A stretch of DNA of 64,000 nucleotides. It comes from Bacteroidaceae bacterium. GTDB taxonomy: Bacteria; Bacteroidota; Bacteroidia; Bacteroidales; Bacteroidaceae. Shown here piece after piece: positions 1-7,329 of this stretch (its first letter is position 1; each line of letters begins with the position of its first letter). The stretch is from assembly GCA_016286165.1 (NCBI GenBank), contig JAEESE010000003.1:62001-126000 (forward strand). The letters are read 5' to 3'. The position numbers and the translations under genes were made by a program. A model generated the notes under the pieces. It was not told where the DNA came from. It saw nothing but the letters and a program-made list of their open reading frames with translations, and searched no databases.

Positions 1-1062
1 TATCAATACTTAGATTCCCATCCAAATTACAAGCAAGAACTTGACAATGGAGATTGTTTCGTCATAGGTGACACCAGGTTGGACATAGAATTGGGACGGC
101 AAATTGGCGCAATGACTATCTGGTTTTTGCCATACCAGATCACTGAGGAGATAAAGGACGAGCGCGATGGAATTGGAGATGAGATGCTGAGCAAGAAATA
201 TGGCCCCACATTTGCTGCCAAGACATTTGACGAGATGGAGAGAATAATAGATGCTCCCTTGGCAAATTTATATTCTATCGAAGCTACATTTGCAAATTCC
301 ACTTCATATAGAGCTGTAAGATTAAACGACAACCGATATGGAGATGGTTCTTATGTTTGTATACGTTGTTTAGCTCGCCAAGAACAGGGCGCTTGTGACA
401 AATACGCCAGAGCAGACAAATATTATATAATGTCTAACCCACAACGAACGCAAGAATTCATAAGAACTCTTGCTGAGGGCATTTCTAACTATATAAATCA
501 GCCAGCATTGATTTCTCAGGGTTGGGATTATTTCACCTACCTAACGGATAAAAGGTTTACTACCCCACCTAATAAAATGAAAGATATCTTTGATTCGGTT
601 GAGACCTCAGTTCCGAAAGTTCAATTACTGAAGTGGGCTGATAATGTTCATGGCTCATTACGTGAACAAAACCTGTATAGTGATAGACAGGTATTCTTAC
701 AGAATTATCTATCTGTAGAATGTCCAATTGTAACTTCTATTGATATGTTTGGACAAGAACAACAAACGGCTTTATCCCTTTCTGGAAAGAATATCATCGT
801 CCTTGACGATCAATTGACAACAGCAGCAACTGCGTGGCATGTGATTAGGAAATTAAAAGAAAAGGGCGCAAGAAACGTATTGTTCATCGCAATGTTCCAA
901 ATGATATTATCCGTAAGTAATGGCATGATATGTCCAAGATGTGGAAAGCCAATGTTGATAAAGATCCGGAGAACAGACGGACATAGATTCTACTCATGCA
1001 CACCGCCAGAATATAGAGGTGACGGTTGTGGTTATATTCAAGACATACCTGATCAGAATTAA
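1..1062 (+). CDS. HAD-like / phosphoribosyltransferase / zinc-ribbon fusion protein (5' end outside window)
   Basis: The frame is open from base 1, so the gene starts upstream; a TTG at 79 is only an internal codon. In the 353 visible residues the order is: the tail of a HAD-type hydrolase with a motif IV-like IGDTRLDIELG (residues 22-32); a middle region without a recognised fold; a type I phosphoribosyltransferase PRPP-binding loop with the acidic pair D269-D270 followed by LTTAATAW; and a C-terminal four-cysteine zinc ribbon (C311, C314, C333, C343) like those at topoisomerase I tails. The PRPP loop has TAAT where TGxT is usual, so catalysis is not assured. The DprA-like gene starts 11 bp downstream and is probably co-transcribed. 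A HAD plus PRTase combination suggests nucleotide or nucleoside processing, and the zinc ribbon suggests contact with nucleic acid. Both are inferences; no exact function is known to me. Confidence 0.7.
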   Translation, partial: YQYLDSHPNYKQELDNGDCFVIGDTRLDIELGRQIGAMTIWFLPYQITEEIKDERDGIGDEMLSKKYGPTFAAKTFDEMERIIDAPLANLYSIEATFANSTSYRAVRLNDNRYGDGSYVCIRCLARQEQGACDKYARADKYYIMSNPQRTQEFIRTLAEGISNYINQPALISQGWDYFTYLTDKRFTTPPNKMKDIFDSVETSVPKVQLLKWADNVHGSLREQNLYSDRQVFLQNYLSVECPIVTSIDMFGQEQQTALSLSGKNIIVLDDQLTTAATAWHVIRKLKEKGARNVLFIAMFQMILSVSNGMICPRCGKPMLIKIRRTDGHRFYSCTPPEYRGDGCGYIQDIPDQN

Positions 1063-1073
1063 ATAAAGCAAAT

Positions 1074-2009
1074 ATGGATATAAGAAATATTTTAATTTTG
1101 TCAATGGTTAAGGGTATTGGTCCAGCCTTCATAAAGAAGAACTGTCATAGACTTATAAATGACAGCTCTTGTGACCAAATAGTCAAGGAATCAAAACCAG
1201 AAGAATTGGATAATCTTGTTACTTATGCCAAGACAGCTAATGAGATAATGTCTGACTGTGAGGCGAATGACATAAAGATGATTAGTATCATTGACGCTGA
1301 ATACCCCTCACAATTGAAAGAAATTGGGGATCCACCAAGTATATTATTCTTAAAAGGCAATCATTCTTTGTTGAACCATGTTGTTGCGATAATAGGAACA
1401 AGACACAGTTCTGATCTGGGAAACAAAATAGCAGAACGAGTTGGCTGCTATTTTGCAAATTATTTCTCTATATGCAACGGCCTCGTTGAGGGTATTGATG
1501 AGCATTCGATTTATGTTGAAGGTAAGGTGCTGTCAAATGTGGTCGGAATAATATCAGGCGGTCTTTGTTATAATGAAACATGCTCTGCTCATCATATCAA
1601 TGTAATTAACGACGTGTTGAATGCCGGTGGACTTATTATTTCAGAATATTATCCACGCCAAAAAGAGGATATGTATTCTGGAAGCAAGGCAAGTAGGATC
1701 CAAGCAGGTCTATCCCATGGTCTTATACTTGTTCAAAGTAAGGTTGAAGGCGGTTCTAAATACACATTATCTAAATTTGCTAAATTAGGACGCCCTATAG
1801 GAGTCATTCATTATCCCACGTCTACAGAGTATAAGTCAGAATCCTTCGGTGCAAACCGCTTGATTGTAGAAAGAGGAAGGGAAGGGCTAGGACAAATAAT
1901 AGGATTGAAGAAAACGTCCTCAATGAAAGTAGGCCCAATCATCACTCTGTCGAGTAAAGCGGATTATGAAGTCTTTATAATGGAAATGAGTTATGGCTGC
2001 TTGTTTTAA
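1074..2009 (+). CDS. DprA/Smf-like Rossmann-fold DNA-processing protein
   Basis: This 311-residue protein shows the DprA signature set: an N-terminal helix-hairpin-helix-like VKGIGPAFI (12-20), YPSQLKEI..PP..LFLKG (77-95), IIGTR (106-110) where DprA has VGSR/VGTR, a GID loop (140-142), GGLIISEYYP (185-194), RIQAGLS (208-214) and the nucleotide/ssDNA-site motif EGGSKYT (225-231). Canonical DprA binds single-stranded DNA and loads RecA during transformation. This protein lacks the usual C-terminal winged-helix extension and ends in an unrelated tail of about 60 residues. It follows the HAD-PRTase gene by 11 bp, so it is more likely an accessory paralogue working with that enzyme, perhaps as a nucleic-acid or nucleotide sensor, than the housekeeping dprA. 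The family call is secure; the role is inferred. Confidence 0.82.
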   Translation: MDIRNILILSMVKGIGPAFIKKNCHRLINDSSCDQIVKESKPEELDNLVTYAKTANEIMSDCEANDIKMISIIDAEYPSQLKEIGDPPSILFLKGNHSLLNHVVAIIGTRHSSDLGNKIAERVGCYFANYFSICNGLVEGIDEHSIYVEGKVLSNVVGIISGGLCYNETCSAHHINVINDVLNAGGLIISEYYPRQKEDMYSGSKASRIQAGLSHGLILVQSKVEGGSKYTLSKFAKLGRPIGVIHYPTSTEYKSESFGANRLIVERGREGLGQIIGLKKTSSMKVGPIITLSSKADYEVFIMEMSYGCLF

Positions 2010-2030
2010 ACAAATTTTATGTCACGAACA

Positions 2031-2058
2031 TTGAGTTCGCAATTAGATATTACCTTTG
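2031..2058 (+). promoter_or_regulatory. Bacteroidetes-type promoter before the small ORF
   Basis: TTG at 2031 (-33 element) and TACCTTTG at 2051-2058 (-7 element, consensus TAnnTTTG) are separated by about 17-19 bp. Transcription would start near 2065 and serve the small ORF at 2083 and probably the protease gene at 2258. This marks a new transcription unit after the DprA-like gene. Confidence 0.6.
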
Positions 2059-2082
2059 CAGCGGAAATCCAAAAGCAAGAAT

Positions 2083-2220
2083 ATGGTAAACACAGCAACT
2101 TTCATCAGAAAAGCAGAAGAGTTCATTAAGGCCAATCCCCAAATTCTGGAGGATGAATGGTATCCTGATATAAAGAAGGTATATCGGGAACACTATAGGA
2201 ATAAAAGGAAAAGAGTATAG
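2083..2220 (+). CDS. Small hypothetical protein (45 aa)
   Basis: ATG at 2083 opens a 45-codon frame ending in TAG at 2218-2220, preceded by a purine-rich stretch and a good -7 box 25 bp upstream. The product is charged, with a predicted amphipathic helix (FIRKAEEFIKANPQ) and a very basic C-terminus (NKRKRV). I recognise no family. The promoter, ribosome-binding region and position just ahead of the protease gene make it a plausible real small gene, possibly a nucleic-acid-binding or leader peptide, but homologues would be needed to confirm it. Confidence 0.4.
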   Translation: MVNTATFIRKAEEFIKANPQILEDEWYPDIKKVYREHYRNKRKRV

Positions 2221-2257
2221 TGTGTTGGGCGCGGAATTCAATCGACAACCATAATCA

Positions 2258-2731
2258 ATGAATAGTCCTATGGAAATGAATGTGACTCAAGTATTATCGA
2301 TTCCTATGACGATATATAGGAATTCTCCGTTTGTTACAATAAACCTTGACGGTAAGGATTTGCTGTTTCTTGTTGATAGTGGTGCCTATGGATGCTTGAT
2401 TGATAAGAAATATGTCAGCATCCCTGACGATATGCTTGGTCCTGAAGAGCAGTTCGTCGGATTGGGAGATTCACAGGTGGCCGGTAATACTATCATGGCG
2501 TTTTTTCAAATTGGCGATGAACGCTTCTGTTGCCCATTCTCGTGTTTGGGGAACTTATGCGATACATTACCCAAGTTCACCGACATTGGTGAGGTAACTG
2601 GTATTCTGGGTGGAGAGTTCTTGTATAATTACGAAGCAGTCATAGACTATAAAAATTCAGAGATAAGAATAGAAAGGAGTAAGATAAAGGAGATCCTGAG
2701 CGCAGTCCTAACACAAGTATCCCTCACCTAA
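2258..2731 (+). CDS. Retropepsin-like aspartic protease
   Basis: The 157-residue protein has the single-domain retropepsin (clan AA) layout. FLVDSGAYGCLID near residues 36-48 carries the catalytic D-[ST]-G triplet, and GILGGEFLYNYEAVIDY near residues 114-131 matches the conserved hydrophobic-G-x-[DE]-FL flap/psi-loop region of bacterial gag-polyprotein-like aspartyl proteases. No signal peptide or membrane segment is visible, so it should act in the cytoplasm as a homodimer. In Bacteroidetes such proteins are often free-standing and uncharacterised. It lies between the small ORF and decayed gene pieces. The family is fairly clear; the substrate is unknown. Confidence 0.75.
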   Translation: MNSPMEMNVTQVLSIPMTIYRNSPFVTINLDGKDLLFLVDSGAYGCLIDKKYVSIPDDMLGPEEQFVGLGDSQVAGNTIMAFFQIGDERFCCPFSCLGNLCDTLPKFTDIGEVTGILGGEFLYNYEAVIDYKNSEIRIERSKIKEILSAVLTQVSLT

Positions 2732-2745
2732 GGCTAATAATAACC

Positions 2746-2820
2746 AGGAATAGATAATGCGAATAGTACAGATTCCCGATACACATAATCGTCATCAGCG
2801 GCTGAAGGATCTGCCGGAGT
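2746..2820 (+). pseudogene. Duplicated 5' fragment of the metallophosphoesterase gene at 4708
   Basis: Positions 2746-2817 repeat 4697-4768 (ribosome-binding region plus the first 20 codons of the downstream metallophosphoesterase) with 4 mismatches in 72 bp. The reading frame starts at 2758 and hits TGA just after the homology ends at 2817. One mismatch changes the metal-binding ISDTH motif to IPDTH. The piece is therefore a truncated copy rather than a gene. The 1.9 kb between the two copies holds unrelated genes. Confidence 0.85.
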
Positions 2821-2878
2821 GAAAGGAATTAATAGAATGATATGCAATACAATAGAATAGTCTTAAGACATAAGAAAC

Positions 2879-3025
2879 ATGGGACGATTATACAATAATA
2901 AATTCTGGCTGGTTTTTGTATCCGGCATAGTCTTTGTGATAGGATCATTCATAGCTCTATGCTGCTGGGCTGATAGCCATCCAGCCACGGACTGTGATAG
3001 TTGCATAAATGGTACAACGCCTTAA
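2879..3025 (+). CDS. Small single-pass membrane peptide (48 aa)
   Basis: ATG at 2879 to TAA at 3023-3025. Residues 9-30 form a hydrophobic span (FWLVFVSGIVFVIGSFIALCCW) shortened here to its ends FWLV and CCW, followed by a short polar tail with two cysteines. The organisation resembles a single-pass inner-membrane miniprotein. No family is recognised. It lies inside the block between the duplicated phosphoesterase 5' ends, in sequence that is otherwise gene debris, so it may be intact cargo or a remnant. Confidence 0.4.
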   Translation: MGRLYNNKFWLVFVSGIVFVIGSFIALCCWADSHPATDCDSCINGTTP

Positions 3026-3079
3026 GATGTTGATGATTATGAAGAAGAAAGAGGAATAAACTGAATTTCAAAAAAGTAA

Positions 3080-3184
3080 TCATATTCGCGTTTCATCGTT
3101 GATGCTGAGCGCCTTTGGGACACCCCCTTGGAATCTGAAGGGCAGGGTATCCTGTACAAACAGTTTGATGGACGCTTGTATTGA
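3080..3184 (+). pseudogene. Remnant of an unidentified coding sequence
   Basis: A 34-codon open frame without its own start reads like protein (SRFIVDAERLWDTPLESEGQ, then GILYKQFDGRLY) and ends at TGA 3182-3184. An in-frame stop lies just before it at 3077. The amino-acid composition looks like real coding sequence that lost its 5' portion. The surrounding 3026-3253 holds no other supported gene. Confidence 0.3.
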
Positions 3185-3253
3185 GGAACAGAATGGAATA
3201 CTGACAAATAAGATTAATGCTGTTAAAAAACATTCAGTTGATTTAAGTGTAAT

Positions 3254-3703
3254 ATGAACAAAATAATAAAAGGTAGTTTGGGCTGTTTGGGAATGCTATT
3301 TGGAATATCGCTTATAGCTTTACTAGGATTATATGTGTATTCTGAATGGATTTGGCAAGAATGGCCTCCTGCCAGAATAGAGCGGATTACAGGAATACGA
3401 GTGCCAAGCTATAACGTGACTGAGTATCACGAGTGGGAGTGGTTATTTCCAGGTGATTATAAAGATACGTTTGAGATCGAATTTAAGGAAATGCCATCAG
3501 ATGAGTTGTTTGACGAGATAGAAAAAATGATTTCAACAGGCAAAACAAGTTGGCAGAAAAAGGGCAACGAGTATTCTTTTCCTGCCTTCTGGGGTAACGG
3601 TATGCCCGCGCCGAAAGGCGAGGACGAAAATGATGACAGAATCTTTTGCATTACCTTGACAAGGGGGGAAAAACGTGGCGTGATTATTAGTGGGGCTTGG
3701 TAA
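3254..3703 (+). CDS. Hypothetical membrane-anchored protein
   Basis: 149 residues. The N-terminus is a hydrophobic span (about residues 8-28, with GCLGMLFGISLIALLGLYVY), acting as a signal anchor. The rest is acidic and aromatic-rich (HEWEWLFPGDYKDTFEIEF) and would lie outside the cytoplasmic membrane. I recognise no family. The ADP-ribosylglycohydrolase gene begins 27 bp after its stop with a similar AAAGGAATA leader, which suggests a three-gene unit 3254-5289. Confidence 0.6.
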   Translation: MNKIIKGSLGCLGMLFGISLIALLGLYVYSEWIWQEWPPARIERITGIRVPSYNVTEYHEWEWLFPGDYKDTFEIEFKEMPSDELFDEIEKMISTGKTSWQKKGNEYSFPAFWGNGMPAPKGEDENDDRIFCITLTRGEKRGVIISGAW

Positions 3704-3730
3704 AAAGTGAACCAATAAAGGAATAAAGGA

Positions 3731-4681
3731 ATGATAACAATAGACAAGGTAAAGGGCGTTTTATACGGGCAAGCCATTGGTGATGCGCTTGGACTCGGTA
3801 CCGAATTCATGACCGATGCTGAAATGTCAATGTGTTATCCCCATGGTTTGAAACACTTTGGAGACATTGTTCGAGACCGACATCGCGGGAGATGGGAAAG
3901 AGGTGAATGGACAGATGACACGGAAATGATGCTGTGCATAGCCGACGGATGTACAGACGACAATAATATTTTGTCAAATATCGCACACTGCTTCAAAGCA
4001 TGGTTTTTCGGTAGCCCTAGAGGGATAGGAGGACATACCTATAAGGTCCTTATGGTTGGTGACTATGAGGAAAGACCAATAGCAGTATCAAAATTGATAT
4101 GGGAAATAAGTGGCAGAAGGACTGCTGGCAATGGTGGAGTGATGCGCACCTCTATAGTTGGGCTTTTTCCAAAAGATGTAGAGGAGTGGGCTGCCAATAT
4201 ATGCCGTTTGACACACTATGATCCAAGATGTGTTGGGTCTTGTGTCATCGTATCAAATATTATTCACTCCTTAGTCTATGATGATATAACCCCAGCATAT
4301 GAGCAGATTGTGGATTGGGGTGAAAAAAACGATGACAGGATAAAAGAGTATATCGACTTGGCACAAGAGGAAAACCTCAAAGCATTAGACTTGCAAGACA
4401 GCAATAGCATGGGATTTACGTTGAAAACGTTGGCAGCAGCCTTGTGGGCTTATTGGCACGCAACTACATTTGAGGAAGGCTTGTTGTCCATCGTCAATGC
4501 AGGTGGCGATGCCGATACGAATGCAGCTGTGGCCTGCGCTATACTAGGTGCAAAGTTTGGATTTGAAGCGATTCCCAAAGAATATGTTCGGGATTTAGTT
4601 CATAAAAATAGATTGGAAGATGTTCTGGAAAGTATGATGACTTTACAGGGATTTTCGTTTTCTGAAGAGATGGTATGTTAG
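3731..4681 (+). CDS. ADP-ribosylglycohydrolase family protein
   Basis: 316 residues with the landmarks of the ADP-ribosylglycohydrolase (DraG/ARH) family: GVLYGQAIGDALGLGTEF (9-26), WTDDTEM (60-66) supplying metal-binding Thr/Asp residues, NGGVMRT in the middle, and the second metal site GGDADT (258-263). The family removes ADP-ribose from arginine, serine or other acceptors using two Mg2+ ions. It is cytoplasmic with no signal peptide. It sits 27 bp after a membrane protein gene and 26 bp before a metallophosphoesterase, which could process a phosphorylated product. The specific substrate (protein, DNA end or free nucleotide) cannot be read from the sequence. Confidence 0.9.
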   Translation: MITIDKVKGVLYGQAIGDALGLGTEFMTDAEMSMCYPHGLKHFGDIVRDRHRGRWERGEWTDDTEMMLCIADGCTDDNNILSNIAHCFKAWFFGSPRGIGGHTYKVLMVGDYEERPIAVSKLIWEISGRRTAGNGGVMRTSIVGLFPKDVEEWAANICRLTHYDPRCVGSCVIVSNIIHSLVYDDITPAYEQIVDWGEKNDDRIKEYIDLAQEENLKALDLQDSNSMGFTLKTLAAALWAYWHATTFEEGLLSIVNAGGDADTNAAVACAILGAKFGFEAIPKEYVRDLVHKNRLEDVLESMMTLQGFSFSEEMVC

Positions 4682-4696
4682 ACAACTTGGTGCTAA

Positions 4697-4768
4697 AGGA
4701 ATAGACAATGCGAATAGTACAGATATCCGATACACATAATCGTCATCAGTGGCTGAAGGATCTGCCGG
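4697..4768 (+). repeat. Parent copy of the 72-bp direct repeat
   Basis: This is the intact counterpart of 2746-2817: leader plus first 20 codons of the metallophosphoesterase. The two copies are 1951 bp apart in the same orientation and differ at 4 positions. Confidence 0.85.
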
Positions 4769-5289
4769 CAGGTGATGTCATCGTTCATTGTGGCGATTTC
4801 TCAGATATGGGGCGCGAAGAGGAGGTGCTTGATTTCCTCAACTGGTTCATCATGTTGCCTTATGATCACAAGATATTTGTTACGGGCAACCACGATCTAT
4901 GCCTATGGGATGCAGAGGATATTGAGGACTTGCCTGAGAATGTCCATTTTCTGCAAGACCGAAGTTGTGAGATTGACGGGATTCGTTTCTTCGGGCTGGC
5001 GTACAACCATCCAGAATCGCTCATCCCTGATGAGGTAGATGTCTTGATTACGCATGAGCCGCCAATCATGATTCTTGATGAGACGGTCGGGATTCATTGG
5101 GGTAATTCACCTTTGAGGAACAGGGTGTTTGAGGTTAAGCCCAAATATCACTTGTTTGGCCATGCTCATGAGGCATATGGTGAGGAAACGATAGATGGCA
5201 TCACCTTCTCAAACGGTTCATCGCTGAATGACAACTACTACGAGGCATGCCATAAGCCGCGAATAATTGAGATAAATGGGAAATATTAA
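4708..5289 (+). CDS. Calcineurin-like metallophosphoesterase
   Basis: 193 residues, the compact size of bacterial single-domain calcineurin-like phosphoesterases. Dinuclear-metal motifs are present in order: DTH (8-10), GDFSD (29-33), GNHD (60-63), THEPP and FGHAHEAYG. It has no signal peptide, so it is cytoplasmic. It follows the ADP-ribosylglycohydrolase by 26 bp and is likely co-transcribed, so a phosphoester of ADP-ribose or a cyclic nucleotide is a reasonable but unproven substrate. Its first 72 bp (leader plus 20 codons) are duplicated at 2746. Confidence 0.88.
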   Translation: MRIVQISDTHNRHQWLKDLPAGDVIVHCGDFSDMGREEEVLDFLNWFIMLPYDHKIFVTGNHDLCLWDAEDIEDLPENVHFLQDRSCEIDGIRFFGLAYNHPESLIPDEVDVLITHEPPIMILDETVGIHWGNSPLRNRVFEVKPKYHLFGHAHEAYGEETIDGITFSNGSSLNDNYYEACHKPRIIEINGKY

Positions 5290-5449
5290 AGTGGGGATGA
5301 TTTAGCGGTTGGCAAAACTGCTTCAAAAAATACGTATAACTTTCCTCCCAATCCAAAATTTTACCGTATATTTGCAGTGTATTTAAAACAAAACTGTAAT
5401 TACAATGAAGATTTTAGTTATTCCGAATGTTCACGAGAGGATATCTTGA
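5290..5449 (+). pseudogene. Duplicated promoter and 5' end of the second metallophosphoesterase gene
   Basis: Positions 5290-5440 align with 7221-7371: the same leader GTGGGGATGA followed by TTTAGCGG, a TATATTTG -7 box (5367-5374 versus 7297-7304) and a start region reading MKILVIPNVHER versus MTKKILVVPDVHGR. The frame from 5405 stops at TGA 5447-5449 after 14 codons. It is more diverged than the first repeat pair, so probably older. The surviving promoter may now drive the exonuclease gene at 5495. Confidence 0.75.
5367..5374 (+). promoter_or_regulatory. -7 promoter box (possibly captured by the exonuclease gene)
   Basis: TATATTTG matches TAnnTTTG and corresponds exactly to the box at 7297-7304 of the paralogous upstream region; a weak TTTCC lies at the expected upstream spacing. 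The next intact gene downstream is the exonuclease at 5495. Confidence 0.5.
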
Positions 5450-5494
5450 AAGGAGTCAGCGGAAGGTTGTATAAATACTAACAGATATAAAAGA

Positions 5495-6208
5495 ATGAAA
5501 TACTTATTTATTGATACAGAGACAACGGGACTTCCCAAAAATAGGGATCTTTCCCCTATGGTTTTAGACAACTGGCCGAGGCTGGTCAGCGTAGCATATA
5601 TCTTGTGTGATGAAAAGAATATTGTAAGTCAAAAATATAGCTTAATAAAACCGGACGGTTTCATCATACCCCCAGAATCAACAAGGGTTCATGGGATTAC
5701 AACGGAAGAGGCGACATCGAAAGGGCGTGTTCTTTCAGAGGTACTTGATGAGATAAAAGCCATCGTAGATGAATGTGATTATGTTGTTGGTCACAATGTG
5801 GTTTTTGATATCAACGTATTAGATGCAGAGTTCTACAGGTATAATTCTACTCTTCCTGTCAGTTCGAAGCCATATTATTGTACAATGACGTTGTCAAAGG
5901 ACTTTTGTGGATTGCCTAACAATAAAAATCCAAGGCTCGGAGAATTATACATGATTTTAAAAGGAGAAGCCATCTCAAACGCCCACAACGCAATGGCGGA
6001 TACTGAGGCTGCGATGGAGTGCTTTTGGATTCTTTTTGATCGTGGTATTATTAAACCTGCTATGTCCCAAATGATTGTTTATCCGACGGAGGACAATCTT
6101 TCATCGGCTAATCAGTCTTCGCCATCAAAGGGTTGCCTTCTGGTCATTTCGATAATTTTGGGTGCTGGCTCTTTATTTTGCATGTTGTTTGGTTTATTAG
6201 TCAGTTAG
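5495..6208 (+). CDS. DEDDh 3'-5' exonuclease with C-terminal membrane anchor
   Basis: 237 residues. Exonuclease motif I is FIDTETTG (D7, E9), motif II VGHNVVFDINVLD (H100, D105), and motif III HNAMADT (H164, D169), matching the DnaQ/RNase T-like DEDDh fold that removes nucleotides from 3' ends of DNA or RNA. The catalytic domain ends near residue 190. A Ser/Asn-rich linker then leads to a hydrophobic segment at about 214-236 ending at the stop, an unusual tail that would tether the nuclease to the inner membrane with its active site in the cytoplasm. The ATPase gene starts 32 bp downstream. Housekeeping DnaQ proteins lack such a tail, so this is likely an accessory nuclease. Confidence 0.85.
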   Translation: MKYLFIDTETTGLPKNRDLSPMVLDNWPRLVSVAYILCDEKNIVSQKYSLIKPDGFIIPPESTRVHGITTEEATSKGRVLSEVLDEIKAIVDECDYVVGHNVVFDINVLDAEFYRYNSTLPVSSKPYYCTMTLSKDFCGLPNNKNPRLGELYMILKGEAISNAHNAMADTEAAMECFWILFDRGIIKPAMSQMIVYPTEDNLSSANQSSPSKGCLLVISIILGAGSLFCMLFGLLVS

Positions 6209-6240
6209 ATGGATAATCCCTTGCTTTACATTAATAAATT

Positions 6241-7194
6241 ATGATATATCTTCAGAATTTCATTTTTCCGTCAGAGCATTCGGAAGAAAACTTCCTTGAC
6301 AGATATTACAGTAAGCAAGTCGGTAATACATACCATACCAATATGTACCCGTTTAGGGTGCTGTCTGGAATCGGGATGTTTCGATTGGACTTTGAGCCAA
6401 TAACCATTTTATATGGAGGAAATGGTAGCGGAAAATCAACTGCATTGAACGTGATCTCTCAAAAACTACATATAGAGCGGCAAAGTGCATATAACTCTGG
6501 TGAGTTGATGGATGCTTATGTAGATCTATGTTCTTTTGAGACAGACATGCGGTGGACGGGGGAAGAGTTTAGTATGACAGGTCATCGTTCTGGCCGATAT
6601 GATATAGGCGAGATATCATGTATGATAACCAGTGATGATATTTTCAAGGCTTTGCTTCAAGAGCGTGTCAGCAGGGAACAGACCTTGATGAAAAGCCGTA
6701 TGCTGACAGACAAGGCAGGTGCAATCAAAAGTGGACGTTGGGCAGATTTTCAGTTCTCCAGGCATCTTGATTTTGAGACGGGAGAAAATGTACAGCAATA
6801 CAAAGATGCTGTTGAAATCAGGAAACAGAGTGTCTCCCAGTACCTCAGGGGAAAACTTGGCAATGAGGAACCTGGTATGTCTAATGGAGAGAACAGCTTT
6901 GTCTATATGTCTAAGGTGCTGCAGAAGGAAGGTCTGTATTTACTTGACGAGCCAGAGAATAGCCTGTCGCCTGAAATGCAGATTAAACTGTCTGACCTGC
7001 TTGCCTATATGGCTCGTTATAATAACACCCAGATTATCATGGCAACGCACTCTCCGTTCCTGCTTTCCACACCTTATGCCAAGATTTATAATCTTGATGG
7101 AGCACCTGCATGTGTAAGCAAATTCGAAGAACTGGAAGCTATGCAAGTGTATTACGCATTTTTCGCTTCGATGAAGGATAGGTTTGAAAAGTAA
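6241..7194 (+). CDS. ABC/RecF-type AAA ATPase
   Basis: 317 residues. Walker A is GGNGSGKST (59-67); Walker B is YLLDEPENSLS with D236 and E237; a switch histidine follows in ATHSPF (H270). The NGENS-type signature before Walker B and the short 150-residue insertion resemble the OLD/RecF-like stand-alone ATPases seen in many defence and repair modules. No signal peptide or helicase motifs are present. It is 32 bp downstream of the membrane-tethered exonuclease and presumably in one transcript with it, so it may gate the nuclease by sensing DNA. Family assignment is strong; the partnership is inferred. Confidence 0.85.
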   Translation: MIYLQNFIFPSEHSEENFLDRYYSKQVGNTYHTNMYPFRVLSGIGMFRLDFEPITILYGGNGSGKSTALNVISQKLHIERQSAYNSGELMDAYVDLCSFETDMRWTGEEFSMTGHRSGRYDIGEISCMITSDDIFKALLQERVSREQTLMKSRMLTDKAGAIKSGRWADFQFSRHLDFETGENVQQYKDAVEIRKQSVSQYLRGKLGNEEPGMSNGENSFVYMSKVLQKEGLYLLDEPENSLSPEMQIKLSDLLAYMARYNNTQIIMATHSPFLLSTPYAKIYNLDGAPACVSKFEELEAMQVYYAFFASMKDRFEK

Positions 7195-7296
7195 AATATG
7201 GCAGAGTGGATAAGAAATTAAGTGGGGATGACGATTTAGCGGCTGGTAAAAACTTATTCATAGGTATAACTTTTCCGCATAATTCGTGAAAAACAA

Positions 7297-7304
7297 TATA
7301 TTTG
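7297..7304 (+). promoter_or_regulatory. -7 promoter box before the metallophosphoesterase
   Basis: TATATTTG fits TAnnTTTG. Transcription would start near 7311, so the GTG at 7309 cannot be the start codon and ATG 7330 is favoured. The equivalent box is duplicated at 5367. Confidence 0.55.
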
Positions 7305-7329
7305 TACTGTGATTAAAAACATTACAGTA

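Noticed and set aside
7309..7329. GTG start of the second metallophosphoesterase
   Set aside because: The -7 box at 7297-7304 places the transcript start at about this point, so ATG 7330 is the first usable codon; the duplicated copy also begins at the equivalent ATG.
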